Shown here piece after piece: positions 30,270 to 39,323 of a stretch of DNA of 45,426 nucleotides; position 1 is the stretch's first letter; each line of letters begins with the position of its first letter. The stretch is from the NCBI RefSeq assembly GCF_900044055.2, contig NZ_FCOX02000056.1, forward strand, positions 1 to 45,426, written 5' to 3'. Under the pieces are notes generated by a model, which ran no database searches, had not been told where the DNA came from, and was given only the letters and a program-made list of their open reading frames with translations. Source of the DNA: Caballeronia calidae. GTDB lineage: Bacteria; Pseudomonadota; Gammaproteobacteria; Burkholderiales; Burkholderiaceae. Both the position numbers and the translations under genes were made by a program.

Positions 30270-33041
30270 TCACTTGCGCGAGCTGCCGATGCCGAGCCGC
30301 TTCTTCATCTCGGCCGTGAGTCTTTGACGCGCCTTGTCGTAGCCCGCCCACGGATCGCTCTTCAACCCATCGAGCCGCGCGCGCACGTTGCCGATGTTCC
30401 ATTGATCGCCGCTCTTCACGTCATCGAGCTCGTCCCACGTGAGCGTCACCGATGCGCCGAGCCCCGGACGCGCCCGCAAAGAAAACGCCGCGACCGTGCT
30501 CGAGCCGCGGTTGTTGCGCAGATAGTCGATGAAGATCTTGCCCTTGCGGTTCTGCATGCCCATCTTCGCGGAGAAGAGCTTCGGCAGCGTGCTTGCCATG
30601 TGTTGCGCGACCGCCTGCGAGAACGCCTTCATCTCGTCCCAGCCCGCGTGCTTCGCAAGCGGCACGACCACGTGAAAGCCCTTGCCGCCGCTTGTCTTGC
30701 AGAACGACGTGAGGTCCAGTTCCGCGAGCAGTTCCCTCGTGAGCTTCGCGGCCTCGATCATGCGTTCCCAGCCGACGCCCTCGCCCGGATCGAGATCGAA
30801 CACCATGCGATCCGGCTTCTCGATGTTCGACGCGACCGCGTTCCATGTATGCAGCTCGATCGTGCCCATCTGCGCGGTGCCGACGAGCGCCTGCGACGAT
30901 TCGATCGTGAGCAGCGGCGGATGCCCCGGATCGATATCGGGATGCTGCGTGATATGCGGAATCGCGAGCTTCGCGCTGTGTTTCTGAAAGAACAGCTCGC
31001 CGCCGATATCCTCGGGCGCGCGCACGAGCGACACCGGACGGTCCTTCAGATGCGGCAGCATCCAGTCGGCGACCGATCCGTAATACTCGACCACATCGAG
31101 CTTCGTGAGACCCGTCGACTTGTCGATCACACGTTCGGGATGACTGATCTTCACGCCTTCGATCTCCGCTGCGTTCGCGCGCGAGCGCGTGGTCTTCGCT
31201 GCGGGTGTCTTCGCCGGGGTTGTCTTCGTTGCGGCGGTTTTCGAAGCCGTCTTGCGCGCGGGCTTCTTCGCCGCCGCCTCTTCATGATCGGCCTCGACGG
31301 CCTTACCCGATGCCGGCTCCTCCTTCACGATCTGCCGCGCGGGTTTGTCGTCGCGCAGACTGACGAACGATGCTTGTCGCACGATGCGCTCCTTGGTCCA
31401 TTCCGCGAAATTGCATTCGGCCACGAGTTCCGGCTTCACCCAATGCACGGGCGTGCGGCTGCGCTCCTGCGGCTCGCTTGCGAACGGCATGCGCGGGGTC
31501 TCGCGTTTATCGAGTTCCTTCTTCACCGCGACGAGCGTCGCATGACCGAAGCCGCTGCCCACGCGGCCGGCATATTGCAGCTTGCCGTGCGCGTCGTACA
31601 CGCCGAGCAGCAGCGCGCCGAACTGCCCGCGGCTGCCCGACGGCTCCGAATAGCCGCCGATCACGAACTCCTGCCGGCGGCGGCACTTGAGCTTGATCCA
31701 TGAGTTGCTTCGCCCGGACACATACGTGCTATCAAGACGCTTGCCGATGATGCCTTCGAGGGCCATGTCGCACGCGCTCTTGAGCAGTTCGTCGGCATGA
31801 AAGGCGAAGTCCTGCGAATAACGCAGCACCGGATCGTCGACCGGCTCGATGAGCGCCTTCAGGATCGCGCGGCGCTGCACGAGCGGCACGTTGCGCAGGT
31901 CGTAGCCGTTGAGATAGGGCACGTCGAAGAAATACACGACGATGTCCTGCGGACGGCCCACATCGAACGCGTTCTGCAGCGCCTGAAAATCCGGCAGGCC
32001 GCGCTCGTCGAGCACCACCGCTTCGCCGTCGAGCCAGCTGCTTTCGATATCGAGGCTGTCGAGCGCCTTCACCTGCTTCGAGAACTTCGCGGTCCAGTCG
32101 TTGCCGTTGCGCGTGTAGATGCGCACGTCGCGCTTGCCCTCGATCGTCTCGATGCGCGCGAGCACGCGATAGCCGTCGAACTTTATTTCGTATCCCCAAT
32201 CGTCGCCGGGCGGCGCGGCATCGACGAGCGTCGCGAGTTGCGGCTTGAAGGTCGCGGGCAGCTTCGCTTTAACAGCGCCTTCGATCGCCGGATCGTGCGA
32301 CAAGGTGCGCAGAGATTCGGCGCTGCGATTCGCGACGATGTCCGGATGCGCGTGGCCATCCGCGTTCTTGCTCGCCGGCTTGCGCGCGGGCGTTTTCTTC
32401 GCGCCCGCCTTGCGCTCGGCGCGTTCGAGCAGCGCGCCGCTCTCGTCGCGCGCACCGAGCGATGTCGACAGCACACTGCCCGGCTTCTTCAGCAGGATGT
32501 CGTATTCGGCTTCGGGCCGCGCTGCGTCGTCGCGCTCCTTGATGAGCAGCCATTGCTCCTTGTCGCCGCTGCCGCGCATGTGGCTCTTCACGAGCGTCCA
32601 TCCGCCGTGCAGCTTTTCGCCGTCGAGCGTGAACTTGAGCTTGCCCTTCTCGTAGTCGCGCGCCGCTTCCGCGACGCTGCCCGACTGCGGCGCCCACGTG
32701 CCGCGGTCCCACACGATGACGCTTCCCGCGCCATAGTTGCCCTCGGGAATCTCGCCTTCGAACGAGCCATAGTCGATCGGATGGTCCTCGACATGCACCG
32801 CGAGACGCTTCACCGACGGATCGAGGCTCGGTCCCTTGGGCACCGCCCACGATTTGAGCGTGCCTTCGAGTTCGAGGCGAAAGTCGTAATGCAGGCGTCG
32901 CGCGTCATGCTCCTGGATCACGAAGGACAACGCGTGAGCCGCGGGCTTCTTCGCGCGGGCGCTGCGCCGTGCGGCACCGGGCGGCTCCGGTGTCTCGTCG
33001 AAGCGCCGCATCCGTTGATAGGTTTCGAGTTTCTCTGCCAT
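30270..33041 (-). CDS. ligD: ATP-dependent DNA ligase LigD (NHEJ)
   Basis: A 923-residue three-domain NHEJ enzyme. N-terminal 3'-phosphoesterase (about 35-190) with His45, His51 and Asp53 (EHDARRLHYDFRLE) and His87 (DHP). Ligase domain (about 265-570) with nucleotidyl Lys287 in EIKFDG and the OB-fold end. A Lys/Ala/Thr-rich linker (about 588-622). Primase-polymerase domain (about 628-915) with catalytic Asp749 and Asp751 (VFDLDPGEG) and CKTSGGKGFHVVVPL. It trims, fills and seals double-strand ends together with Ku. The domain order PE-LIG-POL is the Pseudomonas/Burkholderia type, unlike POL-PE-LIG of mycobacteria. It lies 35 bases after ku. Confidence 0.95.
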   Translation of the reverse strand: MAEKLETYQRMRRFDETPEPPGAARRSARAKKPAAHALSFVIQEHDARRLHYDFRLELEGTLKSWAVPKGPSLDPSVKRLAVHVEDHPIDYGSFEGEIPEGNYGAGSVIVWDRGTWAPQSGSVAEAARDYEKGKLKFTLDGEKLHGGWTLVKSHMRGSGDKEQWLLIKERDDAARPEAEYDILLKKPGSVLSTSLGARDESGALLERAERKAGAKKTPARKPASKNADGHAHPDIVANRSAESLRTLSHDPAIEGAVKAKLPATFKPQLATLVDAAPPGDDWGYEIKFDGYRVLARIETIEGKRDVRIYTRNGNDWTAKFSKQVKALDSLDIESSWLDGEAVVLDERGLPDFQALQNAFDVGRPQDIVVYFFDVPYLNGYDLRNVPLVQRRAILKALIEPVDDPVLRYSQDFAFHADELLKSACDMALEGIIGKRLDSTYVSGRSNSWIKLKCRRRQEFVIGGYSEPSGSRGQFGALLLGVYDAHGKLQYAGRVGSGFGHATLVAVKKELDKRETPRMPFASEPQERSRTPVHWVKPELVAECNFAEWTKERIVRQASFVSLRDDKPARQIVKEEPASGKAVEADHEEAAAKKPARKTASKTAATKTTPAKTPAAKTTRSRANAAEIEGVKISHPERVIDKSTGLTKLDVVEYYGSVADWMLPHLKDRPVSLVRAPEDIGGELFFQKHSAKLAIPHITQHPDIDPGHPPLLTIESSQALVGTAQMGTIELHTWNAVASNIEKPDRMVFDLDPGEGVGWERMIEAAKLTRELLAELDLTSFCKTSGGKGFHVVVPLAKHAGWDEMKAFSQAVAQHMASTLPKLFSAKMGMQNRKGKIFIDYLRNNRGSSTVAAFSLRARPGLGASVTLTWDELDDVKSGDQWNIGNVRARLDGLKSDPWAGYDKARQRLTAEMKKRLGIGSSRK

Positions 33042-33076
33042 CGTCGTGTGCTTCGTGGTTCATGCGCTCGCGCGCC

Positions 33077-33988
33077 TCATGCGCGTTTGCGGCGCGTCGT
33101 CTTGCGTGCGGGACGCGCCGTTTCCTCGCCGGTGTCGTCGCCGGTGTCGTCGTCCGATTGCGCGGCCTTCGCGCCGCGCTTCGCCGCCGCGCCGCCTTTC
33201 TTCAGACTGCGCTTGAGCAGCTCGGACAAGTCGAGAATGTCGGCGGAGGCCTTTTGCTCGCCGCCTTCCTCGATCTTCATCACCTCGGCGACCTTCCCTT
33301 CCCTCACCTTCTTTTCGACGAGCGCCATGATGTCGTCCCTGAAAGTGTCGTGATACTTGGTCGGGTCCCACGTGTCGCTCATGTCGTCGATGAGGCGCTT
33401 CGCCATCTCCAGTTCCTTCGGCGTGACACCCGCTTTCTTCGTGTCTTCGTCGGGGAATTTGAACTGGGTGAAGTCGCGCACTTCGTCGCCCCAGCGCAAG
33501 GTGTTGAGCGCGAGCGCCGGACCCACGGGAATCAGCGCCGCGAGATGCTGCTTGTTGTGCAGCACGACGCTCGCGATGCCGACCTTGCCCGTGTCCTTCA
33601 ACGCGTCGCGCAACAGCGCATAGACTTTCTCGCCCTTGCGATCGGGCGCGAGGTAGTAAGGCGTATCGAGCGAGAGGAAAGAGATCTCGGGCGCATCGAC
33701 GAAGGCGAGAATATCGACCGTCTGCGTCGATTCGGGATTGGCCGCGCGGATTTCCGCGTCGGTCATCACGACGTACTTGCCCTTCTCATACTCGAAGCCG
33801 CGCACGATGTTGTCGCGCGTGACTTCCTTGCCCGTGTTCTTGTTGATCTGCTTGTAGCCGATCGGGTCCATCGAGCGCTTGTCGAGCAGGTTGAAGCCGA
33901 CCTTCTCCGACTGCGTCGCCGGATAGAGTTGCACGGGCACGTGGACCAGCCCGAAGCTGATCGCGCCTTTCCAGATCATGTGCGGCAT
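33077..33988 (-). CDS. ku: Ku protein (NHEJ end binding)
   Basis: A 303-residue bacterial Ku. It begins MPHMIWKGAISFGLVHVPVQLYPA, the hallmark of the family, with the ring-forming core to about residue 255 and a Lys/Arg-rich C-terminal tail (RPARKTTRRKRA) of the kind that binds DNA and contacts LigD. It forms a homodimer that threads onto broken DNA ends and recruits LigD. The ATG at 33988 starts exactly at the conserved N-terminus. It is the first gene of the ku-ligD pair. Upstream, 33989-34269 holds no supported gene. Confidence 0.95.
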   Translation of the reverse strand: MPHMIWKGAISFGLVHVPVQLYPATQSEKVGFNLLDKRSMDPIGYKQINKNTGKEVTRDNIVRGFEYEKGKYVVMTDAEIRAANPESTQTVDILAFVDAPEISFLSLDTPYYLAPDRKGEKVYALLRDALKDTGKVGIASVVLHNKQHLAALIPVGPALALNTLRWGDEVRDFTQFKFPDEDTKKAGVTPKELEMAKRLIDDMSDTWDPTKYHDTFRDDIMALVEKKVREGKVAEVMKIEEGGEQKASADILDLSELLKRSLKKGGAAAKRGAKAAQSDDDTGDDTGEETARPARKTTRRKRA

Positions 33989-34269
33989 CACGGCACCTTC
34001 GCTGTCGATCGAGTCGATGGAAACGCCCGCGGCCTTGCGTCGAAGCGTTCTCTGCGCGCGTGGCCGGCGGGGTATCGACAGGAATCGCACGAAGCGTGCC
34101 AAGCGGCACGCAGGCGCTGATCCGCTTCATGACTGGGCGGATGCGTTAATCCGCGAAGCGCTACAACCCGGGCATCTGTAAGCTTTACTGATGAGAACGG
34201 CTGTGCGTTGCCGTGATCTCATTTCGAGGGCGCTGAAGAAAAAGACGGTTAGTTGCGATCGAGCCCAGG

Positions 34270-34295
34270 AAAAAAGCGCCGACCTGAGCCGGCGC
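34270..34295 (-). terminator. Rho-independent terminator of the periplasmic protein gene
   Basis: On the minus strand, GCGCCG and CGGCGC form a 6-bp stem around an 8-base loop, followed directly by six T (complement of AAAAAA at 34270-34275). It begins about 28 bases after the stop at 34323. The remaining gap up to ku (33989-34269) shows no gene; it should carry the promoter of ku-ligD. Confidence 0.75.
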
Positions 34296-34322
34296 GTCGG
34301 CAATCGCAGGCGGACTTGAGCG

Positions 34323-34874
34323 TTATTTGCGGCTCGCGGTGACGGTCAGCTGCGTGCCGTCGTCGAGCGTGACGGTCTTTTTGGAACCGGTGGAAGTCGG
34401 CATCGAGAAACGCACGATCTGGCTCAGACGCGTGTCGACGGGACATTGCAGACTCTTGCCGCCCACGGTCACCTTGTTCGTGCCCTTTGGCGCGTAGGCG
34501 CGAAAGCTGATCTGCACATTGGCCGAGCCGTTGTCGGCGACGACCGGCGCGAAGCGGATCTGCACCTGGCGCACGGCCTGCCCGTCCGCGCTCTTGGGCA
34601 CCGAAGCCGCCTCCGGGCACCCGTCCGGCACGGCCTGCGCGCCGCTCGGCGGCGAGCCTTGCCATGTGAAGTCGTCGGTCTGGCCCGAGCGGATGGTGCG
34701 CGTTTCCTGCTCGTTGCCGAAGTTCTTCGACACCATCTTCACGGTGTACTTGATGGGTCCGTCATTGGGCGCTTCGGAGAGAACCTTGATGCCTGGCGTC
34801 GCGTGGACGGTCGCGGCGAACATCGCGAGCGCGGCGACGGGAACGATGCGACGAACGATCGAACGACGATTCAT
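34323..34874 (-). CDS. exported protein of unknown function
   Basis: A 183-residue protein with a signal peptide (RRIVPVAALAMFAATVHATPG; cleavage after VHA likely near residue 26). The mature part is beta-rich (KYTVKMVSKNFGNEQETRTIRSGQTDDFTW) and has two Cys (DGCPE and LQCPVD) that could form a disulfide in the periplasm. I recall similar Burkholderia proteins under a DUF number (possibly DUF6013) but cannot confirm it. It stands alone with its own terminator. No function is proposed. Confidence 0.75.
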   Translation of the reverse strand: MNRRSIVRRIVPVAALAMFAATVHATPGIKVLSEAPNDGPIKYTVKMVSKNFGNEQETRTIRSGQTDDFTWQGSPPSGAQAVPDGCPEAASVPKSADGQAVRQVQIRFAPVVADNGSANVQISFRAYAPKGTNKVTVGGKSLQCPVDTRLSQIVRFSMPTSTGSKKTVTLDDGTQLTVTASRK

Positions 34875-35027
34875 GCCGCCACCTCCGTAACGAGCGCTTG
34901 GGAAGTCCGGCGCGACTGAACCGCGCCGGAATGCTGAAAGGCCGAGTCAGTCTAGCGCCGCGCGCGCCGGGGCCTGCTCATGGAAAACCCGAGTCCCCGG
35001 CAACGTCGATGACGTTCGTCAACGCGA

Positions 35028-36044
35028 TCAGAAACCGGTCAACACGATCTTGCCGACAGTGCGCCCTTCTTCCAGCAGGCGATGCGCCTCGCGCAGATTC
35101 GCGGCATCGATCCTGCCGAGATCGCGGCCGAGCGTCGTGCGGATCGTGCCTGCGTCGATCAGCCGCGCCACTTCGGAGAGCAGCTTGTGCTGCTCGATCA
35201 TGTCCGGCGTCTTGAACATCGCGCGCGTGAACATGAACTCCCAGTGGAATGCCGCACTCTTCGATTTCAGCAGTTCCACCGCGACGGGCTTCGCATTCTC
35301 GACGATCGTGCAGATGCCGCCTTGCGGCTCGATGACTTCGGCGGCGGCGGGGAAATGCTTGTCGGTGTCGTTGAAGATCAGCACATAATCGACTTGCGGG
35401 AAGCCGATGTCCTTCATCTGCTTGGGAATGTCCTCGAAGTGATTGACGATGTGATCCGCGCCGAGGTCTTCCGCCCACCTGGCCGATTCGGGCCGCGACG
35501 CGGTGGCGATCACCTGGAGCTTCGCCACGCGCTTCGCGAGCTGGATGCCGATCGAGCCGACGCCGCCCGCCCCGCCGATGATCAGCACCGACTTGCCCGC
35601 GTCCTTGCCTTCCGCCGACACGCCGAGCCGCTCGAAGAGCGCTTCCCACGCGGTGATGGTCGTGAGCGGCAAGGCGGCCGCGCAGGTGAAGTCGAGCGAC
35701 TTCGGCTTCGCGCCGACGATACGCTCGTCGATCAGATGAAACTCGCTGTTCGCGCCCTGGCGCGTGATGTCGCCCGCGTAATAGACCGGATCGCCGACCT
35801 TGAAGAGCGTGACGTCCGGCCCGACCGCTTCCACGACGCCCGCCGCGTCCCAGCCGAGCACGCGCGGCGTTTCCTCGACCTTGTCCTTCGGCGCGCGCAC
35901 TTTCGTATCGACGGGGTTGACGGCGATCGCCTCGATTTTCACGAGCAGGTCGCGGCCGGTGGGCGCGGGTTTATCGAGTTCGATATCGATGAGCGATTCG
36001 GGATTGGAGATCGGAAGATAACGGGTGAGACCGATGGCTTTCAT
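35028..36044 (-). CDS. zinc-type alcohol dehydrogenase-like (quinone oxidoreductase, MDR) protein
   Basis: A 338-residue medium-chain reductase without structural zinc Cys residues, of the quinone oxidoreductase kind. The GroES-like N-terminal half has AVNPVDTKVRAP and VLGWDAAGVVEAVG; the Rossmann half has the nucleotide motif GGAGGVGSIGIQLAK (about 157-171); NHFEDIPKQMKDIG and the closing RTVGKIVLTGF are typical. It would reduce quinones or enones with NADPH. It is divergent from a LysR gene 99 bases away, which probably controls it in response to an electrophile. Confidence 0.85.
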   Translation of the reverse strand: MKAIGLTRYLPISNPESLIDIELDKPAPTGRDLLVKIEAIAVNPVDTKVRAPKDKVEETPRVLGWDAAGVVEAVGPDVTLFKVGDPVYYAGDITRQGANSEFHLIDERIVGAKPKSLDFTCAAALPLTTITAWEALFERLGVSAEGKDAGKSVLIIGGAGGVGSIGIQLAKRVAKLQVIATASRPESARWAEDLGADHIVNHFEDIPKQMKDIGFPQVDYVLIFNDTDKHFPAAAEVIEPQGGICTIVENAKPVAVELLKSKSAAFHWEFMFTRAMFKTPDMIEQHKLLSEVARLIDAGTIRTTLGRDLGRIDAANLREAHRLLEEGRTVGKIVLTGF

Positions 36045-36143
36045 GCTTGTGCTCCGTCGAGTGGATTTGCCTCGATGTTAGTGCGCGTCCGGCATCTGGA
36101 AAACCGTCATAATCGCTGAAACATTTTTCGGGAAATCCATCGA

Positions 36144-37100
36144 ATGGCGAGCGATCCACCAATGGACGGGGCCACGCGCGAGCGTCTCGATCTGCTCGAC
36201 GTCGGCCTCTTCATGCGCGCGGCGGCGCTGGCGAACCTGTCGTCGGCGGCGCGCGAGTTCGGGCTGTCGCCCGCGGTGGCGAGCGCGCGCATCGCGGCGC
36301 TGGAGCGCATGCTCGGCGCGCGGCTCCTGCATCGCACGACGCGGCGCGTCTCCGTCACGCAGGAAGGCGAGATTTTCGCGGCCCACGCACGTGAGTTGCT
36401 CGACGCCGCCGAAGCCGCGCGCGCGTCGGTCGGGCGGGCGCGCGAGCATCCGCACGGCCGCCTGCGCGTGACCATGCCCTCGTCGCTCGGCCGTCAGCAC
36501 ATCTCGCCGCTGATTCCCGCGTTTCTGCGCGAGTATCCCGGCGTGAGCGTCGATCTGCGCATGACCGATCAGATCGTCGATCTCGTCGATGAAGGCATCG
36601 ACCTCGCGATCCGTATCGGCGCGCTGAAGGACTCGACGCTCATCGCGAAGAAGCTCGCGAGCAACCGGCGCGTGCTGTGCGCGTCGCCTGCGTATCTCGC
36701 CGAGCACGGCACGCCGCGTCATCCCGCCGATCTCGCGGAGCACGAATGCGTGATCCTCGCCGATCAGCGCGACTGGAGCTTCGAAACGCCGACCGGCGTG
36801 ATCGACGTGCGCGTGTCCGGACGGCTCGCGACGGACAACGGCGAAGTGATCCGCGATGCGCTCGCGGCGGGCATCGGCATCGGGCTGAAATCGACATGGA
36901 GCGTCGCGCCTTTGCTGGCAAGCGGCGAGCTCGTCACCGTGCTCGACGACTACCCGCTCGCGCAAACCGTCGCGATCTGGGCCGTGTACCCGAGCCGCGC
37001 GTTCGTGCCGCCGAAGACGCTCGCGTTCATCGACTTTCTCGCGGCCCGGTTCGGTGAGCCGCCTTACTGGGACGTCGATCCGGCGCACGTGCAGCGCTGA
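36144..37100 (+). CDS. LysR-family regulator (divergent from the quinone reductase gene)
   Basis: A 318-residue LysR-type regulator of the CrgA/DhcR-like subgroup. Winged helix at residues about 18-76 (GLFMRAAALANLSSAAREFGLSPAVASARIAALERMLGARLLHRTTRRVSVTQEG), then an effector domain with GRLRVTMPSSLGRQHISPLIPAFL, IDLAIRIGAL and the usual GIGIGLKSTW. It most likely controls the divergent MDR gene; such pairs often respond to quinones or other electrophiles. The start is uncertain: ATG at 36144 or at 36162; neither has a strong ribosome site. Confidence 0.85.
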   Translation: MASDPPMDGATRERLDLLDVGLFMRAAALANLSSAAREFGLSPAVASARIAALERMLGARLLHRTTRRVSVTQEGEIFAAHARELLDAAEAARASVGRAREHPHGRLRVTMPSSLGRQHISPLIPAFLREYPGVSVDLRMTDQIVDLVDEGIDLAIRIGALKDSTLIAKKLASNRRVLCASPAYLAEHGTPRHPADLAEHECVILADQRDWSFETPTGVIDVRVSGRLATDNGEVIRDALAAGIGIGLKSTWSVAPLLASGELVTVLDDYPLAQTVAIWAVYPSRAFVPPKTLAFIDFLAARFGEPPYWDVDPAHVQR

Positions 37101-37161
37101 AGGTTCTTTACAATGACGGTTTCCTGCCTTTCTGCGCTGCCTTTCTGCGCCTTTGCCTCCG

Positions 37162-38001
37162 ATGAACCTCGTCATTCAAAGCCCCGCCCCGATCTCCGAT
37201 TCGCATCTGCGGCCTCTCGCGGCGCTCGCCCGCTCGCGCGAGACCCGGCGCGTCGACGACACGCTCCTGCGCCTGATCGACGCCGATCCGCTGCAGCGTC
37301 CCGATATCGACGCCTATTGCGGCGCGCACGCGCTCGATTACGCCTATGTCGAGCCGAACGCGAATCTCGCGGATTTCGGCCTCGTCGCGATGGACATGGA
37401 TTCGACGCTCATCACGATCGAATGCATCGACGAAATCGCGGATTTTTGCGGGCTGAAGGCCGAGGTCGCGGCGATCACGGAAGCGTCGATGCGCGGCGAG
37501 ATCAAGGATTTCAACGAGAGCCTCACGCGCCGCGTCGCGCTTCTGAAGGGGCTCGACGCGAGCGCGCTGGAACGCGTCTACGAGGAACGGCTGCAACTTT
37601 CGCCCGGCGCGGAACGCATGCTCGAAGGCGCGCGCGCAGCCGGCCTGAAGACGCTGCTCGTGTCGGGCGGCTTCACGTTCTTCACCGAGCGCCTCAAAGC
37701 GCGCCTCGGGCTCGATTACACGCGCGCGAACACGCTCGAAATCGTCGATGGCAAGCTGACCGGGAAGGTCGTCGGGGACATCGTGAACGCCGACGAAAAA
37801 GCGCGCACGCTGGTCGAGACGTGCGGGAAGATCGGCATCGATCCGAAGCGCGCGATCGCCATGGGCGACGGCTCCAACGATCTCAAGATGATGGCCGAAG
37901 CGGGTTTGTCGGTGGCGTTTCGCGCGAAGCCGGTCGTGCGGCAATCGGCGAGCGTCGCGTTCAACTTCGTCGGGCTGGACGGGTTGTTGCGCCTGTTCTG
38001 A
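37162..38001 (+). CDS. serB: phosphoserine phosphatase SerB
   Basis: A 279-residue HAD-family phosphatase. The nucleophile motif is DMDSTL (Asp78, Asp80), followed by IECIDEIADFCG, the phosphate-binding LLVSGGFTFF, the conserved Lys region DEKARTLV, and AMGDGSNDLKMM. The N-terminal 70 residues form the ACT-like regulatory part seen in many SerB proteins. It converts phosphoserine to serine, the last step of serine synthesis in the cytoplasm. I chose the ATG at 37162; a TTG nine bases upstream is a poorer choice. It is convergent with the cystathionine beta-lyase gene and shares a symmetrical terminator with it. Confidence 0.93.
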   Translation: MNLVIQSPAPISDSHLRPLAALARSRETRRVDDTLLRLIDADPLQRPDIDAYCGAHALDYAYVEPNANLADFGLVAMDMDSTLITIECIDEIADFCGLKAEVAAITEASMRGEIKDFNESLTRRVALLKGLDASALERVYEERLQLSPGAERMLEGARAAGLKTLLVSGGFTFFTERLKARLGLDYTRANTLEIVDGKLTGKVVGDIVNADEKARTLVETCGKIGIDPKRAIAMGDGSNDLKMMAEAGLSVAFRAKPVVRQSASVAFNFVGLDGLLRLF

Positions 38002-38007
38002 TGTAAA

Positions 38008-38035
38008 AAAAACGGCACCTCGCGGTGCCGTTTTT
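38008..38035. terminator. bidirectional Rho-independent terminator
   Basis: AAAAACGGCACC (38008-38019) pairs with GGTGCCGTTTTT (38024-38035) around a TCGC tetraloop. A and T runs at the two ends serve both serB and the convergent minus-strand gene that stops at 38055. Confidence 0.9.
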
Positions 38036-38054
38036 CAGTTCATCGGTTCGTCAC

Positions 38055-39254
38055 TCAGGCGAAGGCCTTGACGAGCGCGGCTTCGAGATCCGCGCGCAAA
38101 TCCGTTTCCGCTTCCAGGCCGATATAGAAGCGCACGAGCACGCCTTCGTGCGGCCATTGCGATGCGGTGCGCATCGAGCCGATGTTGTACGGCATTGCGA
38201 GGCTGTGCGCGCCGCCCCAGCTCCAGCCGATCGCGAACAGATCCAGCGCCTCGACGAAGGCATCGACCTGTGCGGCGCTGTAGCGGCCATCGAACACGAT
38301 CGAGAACAGGCCGCCCGCGCCGCCCTTGAAATCGCGCTCATAGAACGCGTGACCGGGACAATCCTCCAGCGCCGGATGCAGCACCGCCGCCACTTCCGGA
38401 CGCGTCTTCAGCCACGTCGCGAGCGCGAACGCCGTGCGATCGTGCGCTTCGTAACGCGTTTTCATGGTCGGCAGGCTGCGCAGCACGAGCGAGGCATCGT
38501 CCGCCGATACGCCGATGCCCATTCTCATGCGCGCGCGCTTCATCTTCTTGTGCAGCTCGACATCGCGCGTGATGGTCGCGCCCATCAGGATGTCGCTGCC
38601 TCCCGACTGATACTTCGTCAGCGCCTGCACGGAGATGTCGACGCCATGCTCGAACGGCTTGAACGCGAGGCCCGCGGAGTACGTGTTGTCGATCGCCGTG
38701 ACGATGCCCTTCGCGCGCGCGACGGCGACGATCGCCGGCACGTCCTGCACTTCCATCGTCACCGAGCCGGGCGCTTCGAGCCAGATGAGCTTCGTGTTCG
38801 GACGGATCGAATCGGCGATGCCCGCGCCCGTCATCGGATCGTAGTAGCTCACTTCCAGCCCGAAATCGGCGGCGAGCCAGTCCGCGTGCTCGCGGTTCGG
38901 CGAATACGCGTTGTCGGGCACGAGCACGTGATCGCCCGCCTTCACCAGCGCGAAGTAGACGTTCGAGATCGCAGCCAGCCCGGACGGCTGCAACAGCGCG
39001 TGCTCGCCGCCTTCGATCGCGGCCAGGCGCTGCGCGAGCGCGATCGTCGTCGGCGTGCCGTGCAGGCCGTAGCGCCATTTGGAATCGTCGCTCCAGACGA
39101 GCGCGCGCATCGTCGCGAGATCGGGAAACACGACCGTCGATGCGCGCGCGACCGGCACCGAGAACGACTCGAAGCCGGGCGTGATGCGATCCTTCGGCTG
39201 CACGATGCGGGTTTGCAGATCGCGGTCGGGGGCGTTGTTGTTGGAATCGGTCAT
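38055..39254 (-). CDS. metC: cystathionine beta-lyase MetC
   Basis: A 399-residue PLP-dependent enzyme of the Cys/Met family, MetC subgroup. Visible: STVVFPDLATMRAL, WRYGLHGTPTTIALAQRLAAIEGGEHALLQPSGLAAIS, DNTYSAGLAFKPFEHGVDISVQALTKYQSGGSDILMG with the Schiff-base Lys in ALTKY, and the end VRFYIGLEAETDLRADLEAAL. It cleaves cystathionine to homocysteine, pyruvate and ammonia in methionine synthesis. A role in cystine or other beta-C-S cleavage is possible. It lies 69 bases after the lipoprotein gene on the same strand, which makes it the last gene of the minus-strand block. Confidence 0.88.
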   Translation of the reverse strand: MTDSNNNAPDRDLQTRIVQPKDRITPGFESFSVPVARASTVVFPDLATMRALVWSDDSKWRYGLHGTPTTIALAQRLAAIEGGEHALLQPSGLAAISNVYFALVKAGDHVLVPDNAYSPNREHADWLAADFGLEVSYYDPMTGAGIADSIRPNTKLIWLEAPGSVTMEVQDVPAIVAVARAKGIVTAIDNTYSAGLAFKPFEHGVDISVQALTKYQSGGSDILMGATITRDVELHKKMKRARMRMGIGVSADDASLVLRSLPTMKTRYEAHDRTAFALATWLKTRPEVAAVLHPALEDCPGHAFYERDFKGGAGGLFSIVFDGRYSAAQVDAFVEALDLFAIGWSWGGAHSLAMPYNIGSMRTASQWPHEGVLVRFYIGLEAETDLRADLEAALVKAFA

Positions 39255-39323
39255 GACGTCGATGTGGAACGGGATAAGGAAAAGCCGCCGCCGGTTCGCC
39301 CGGCGGCGTGAAGACGAGCGAAG

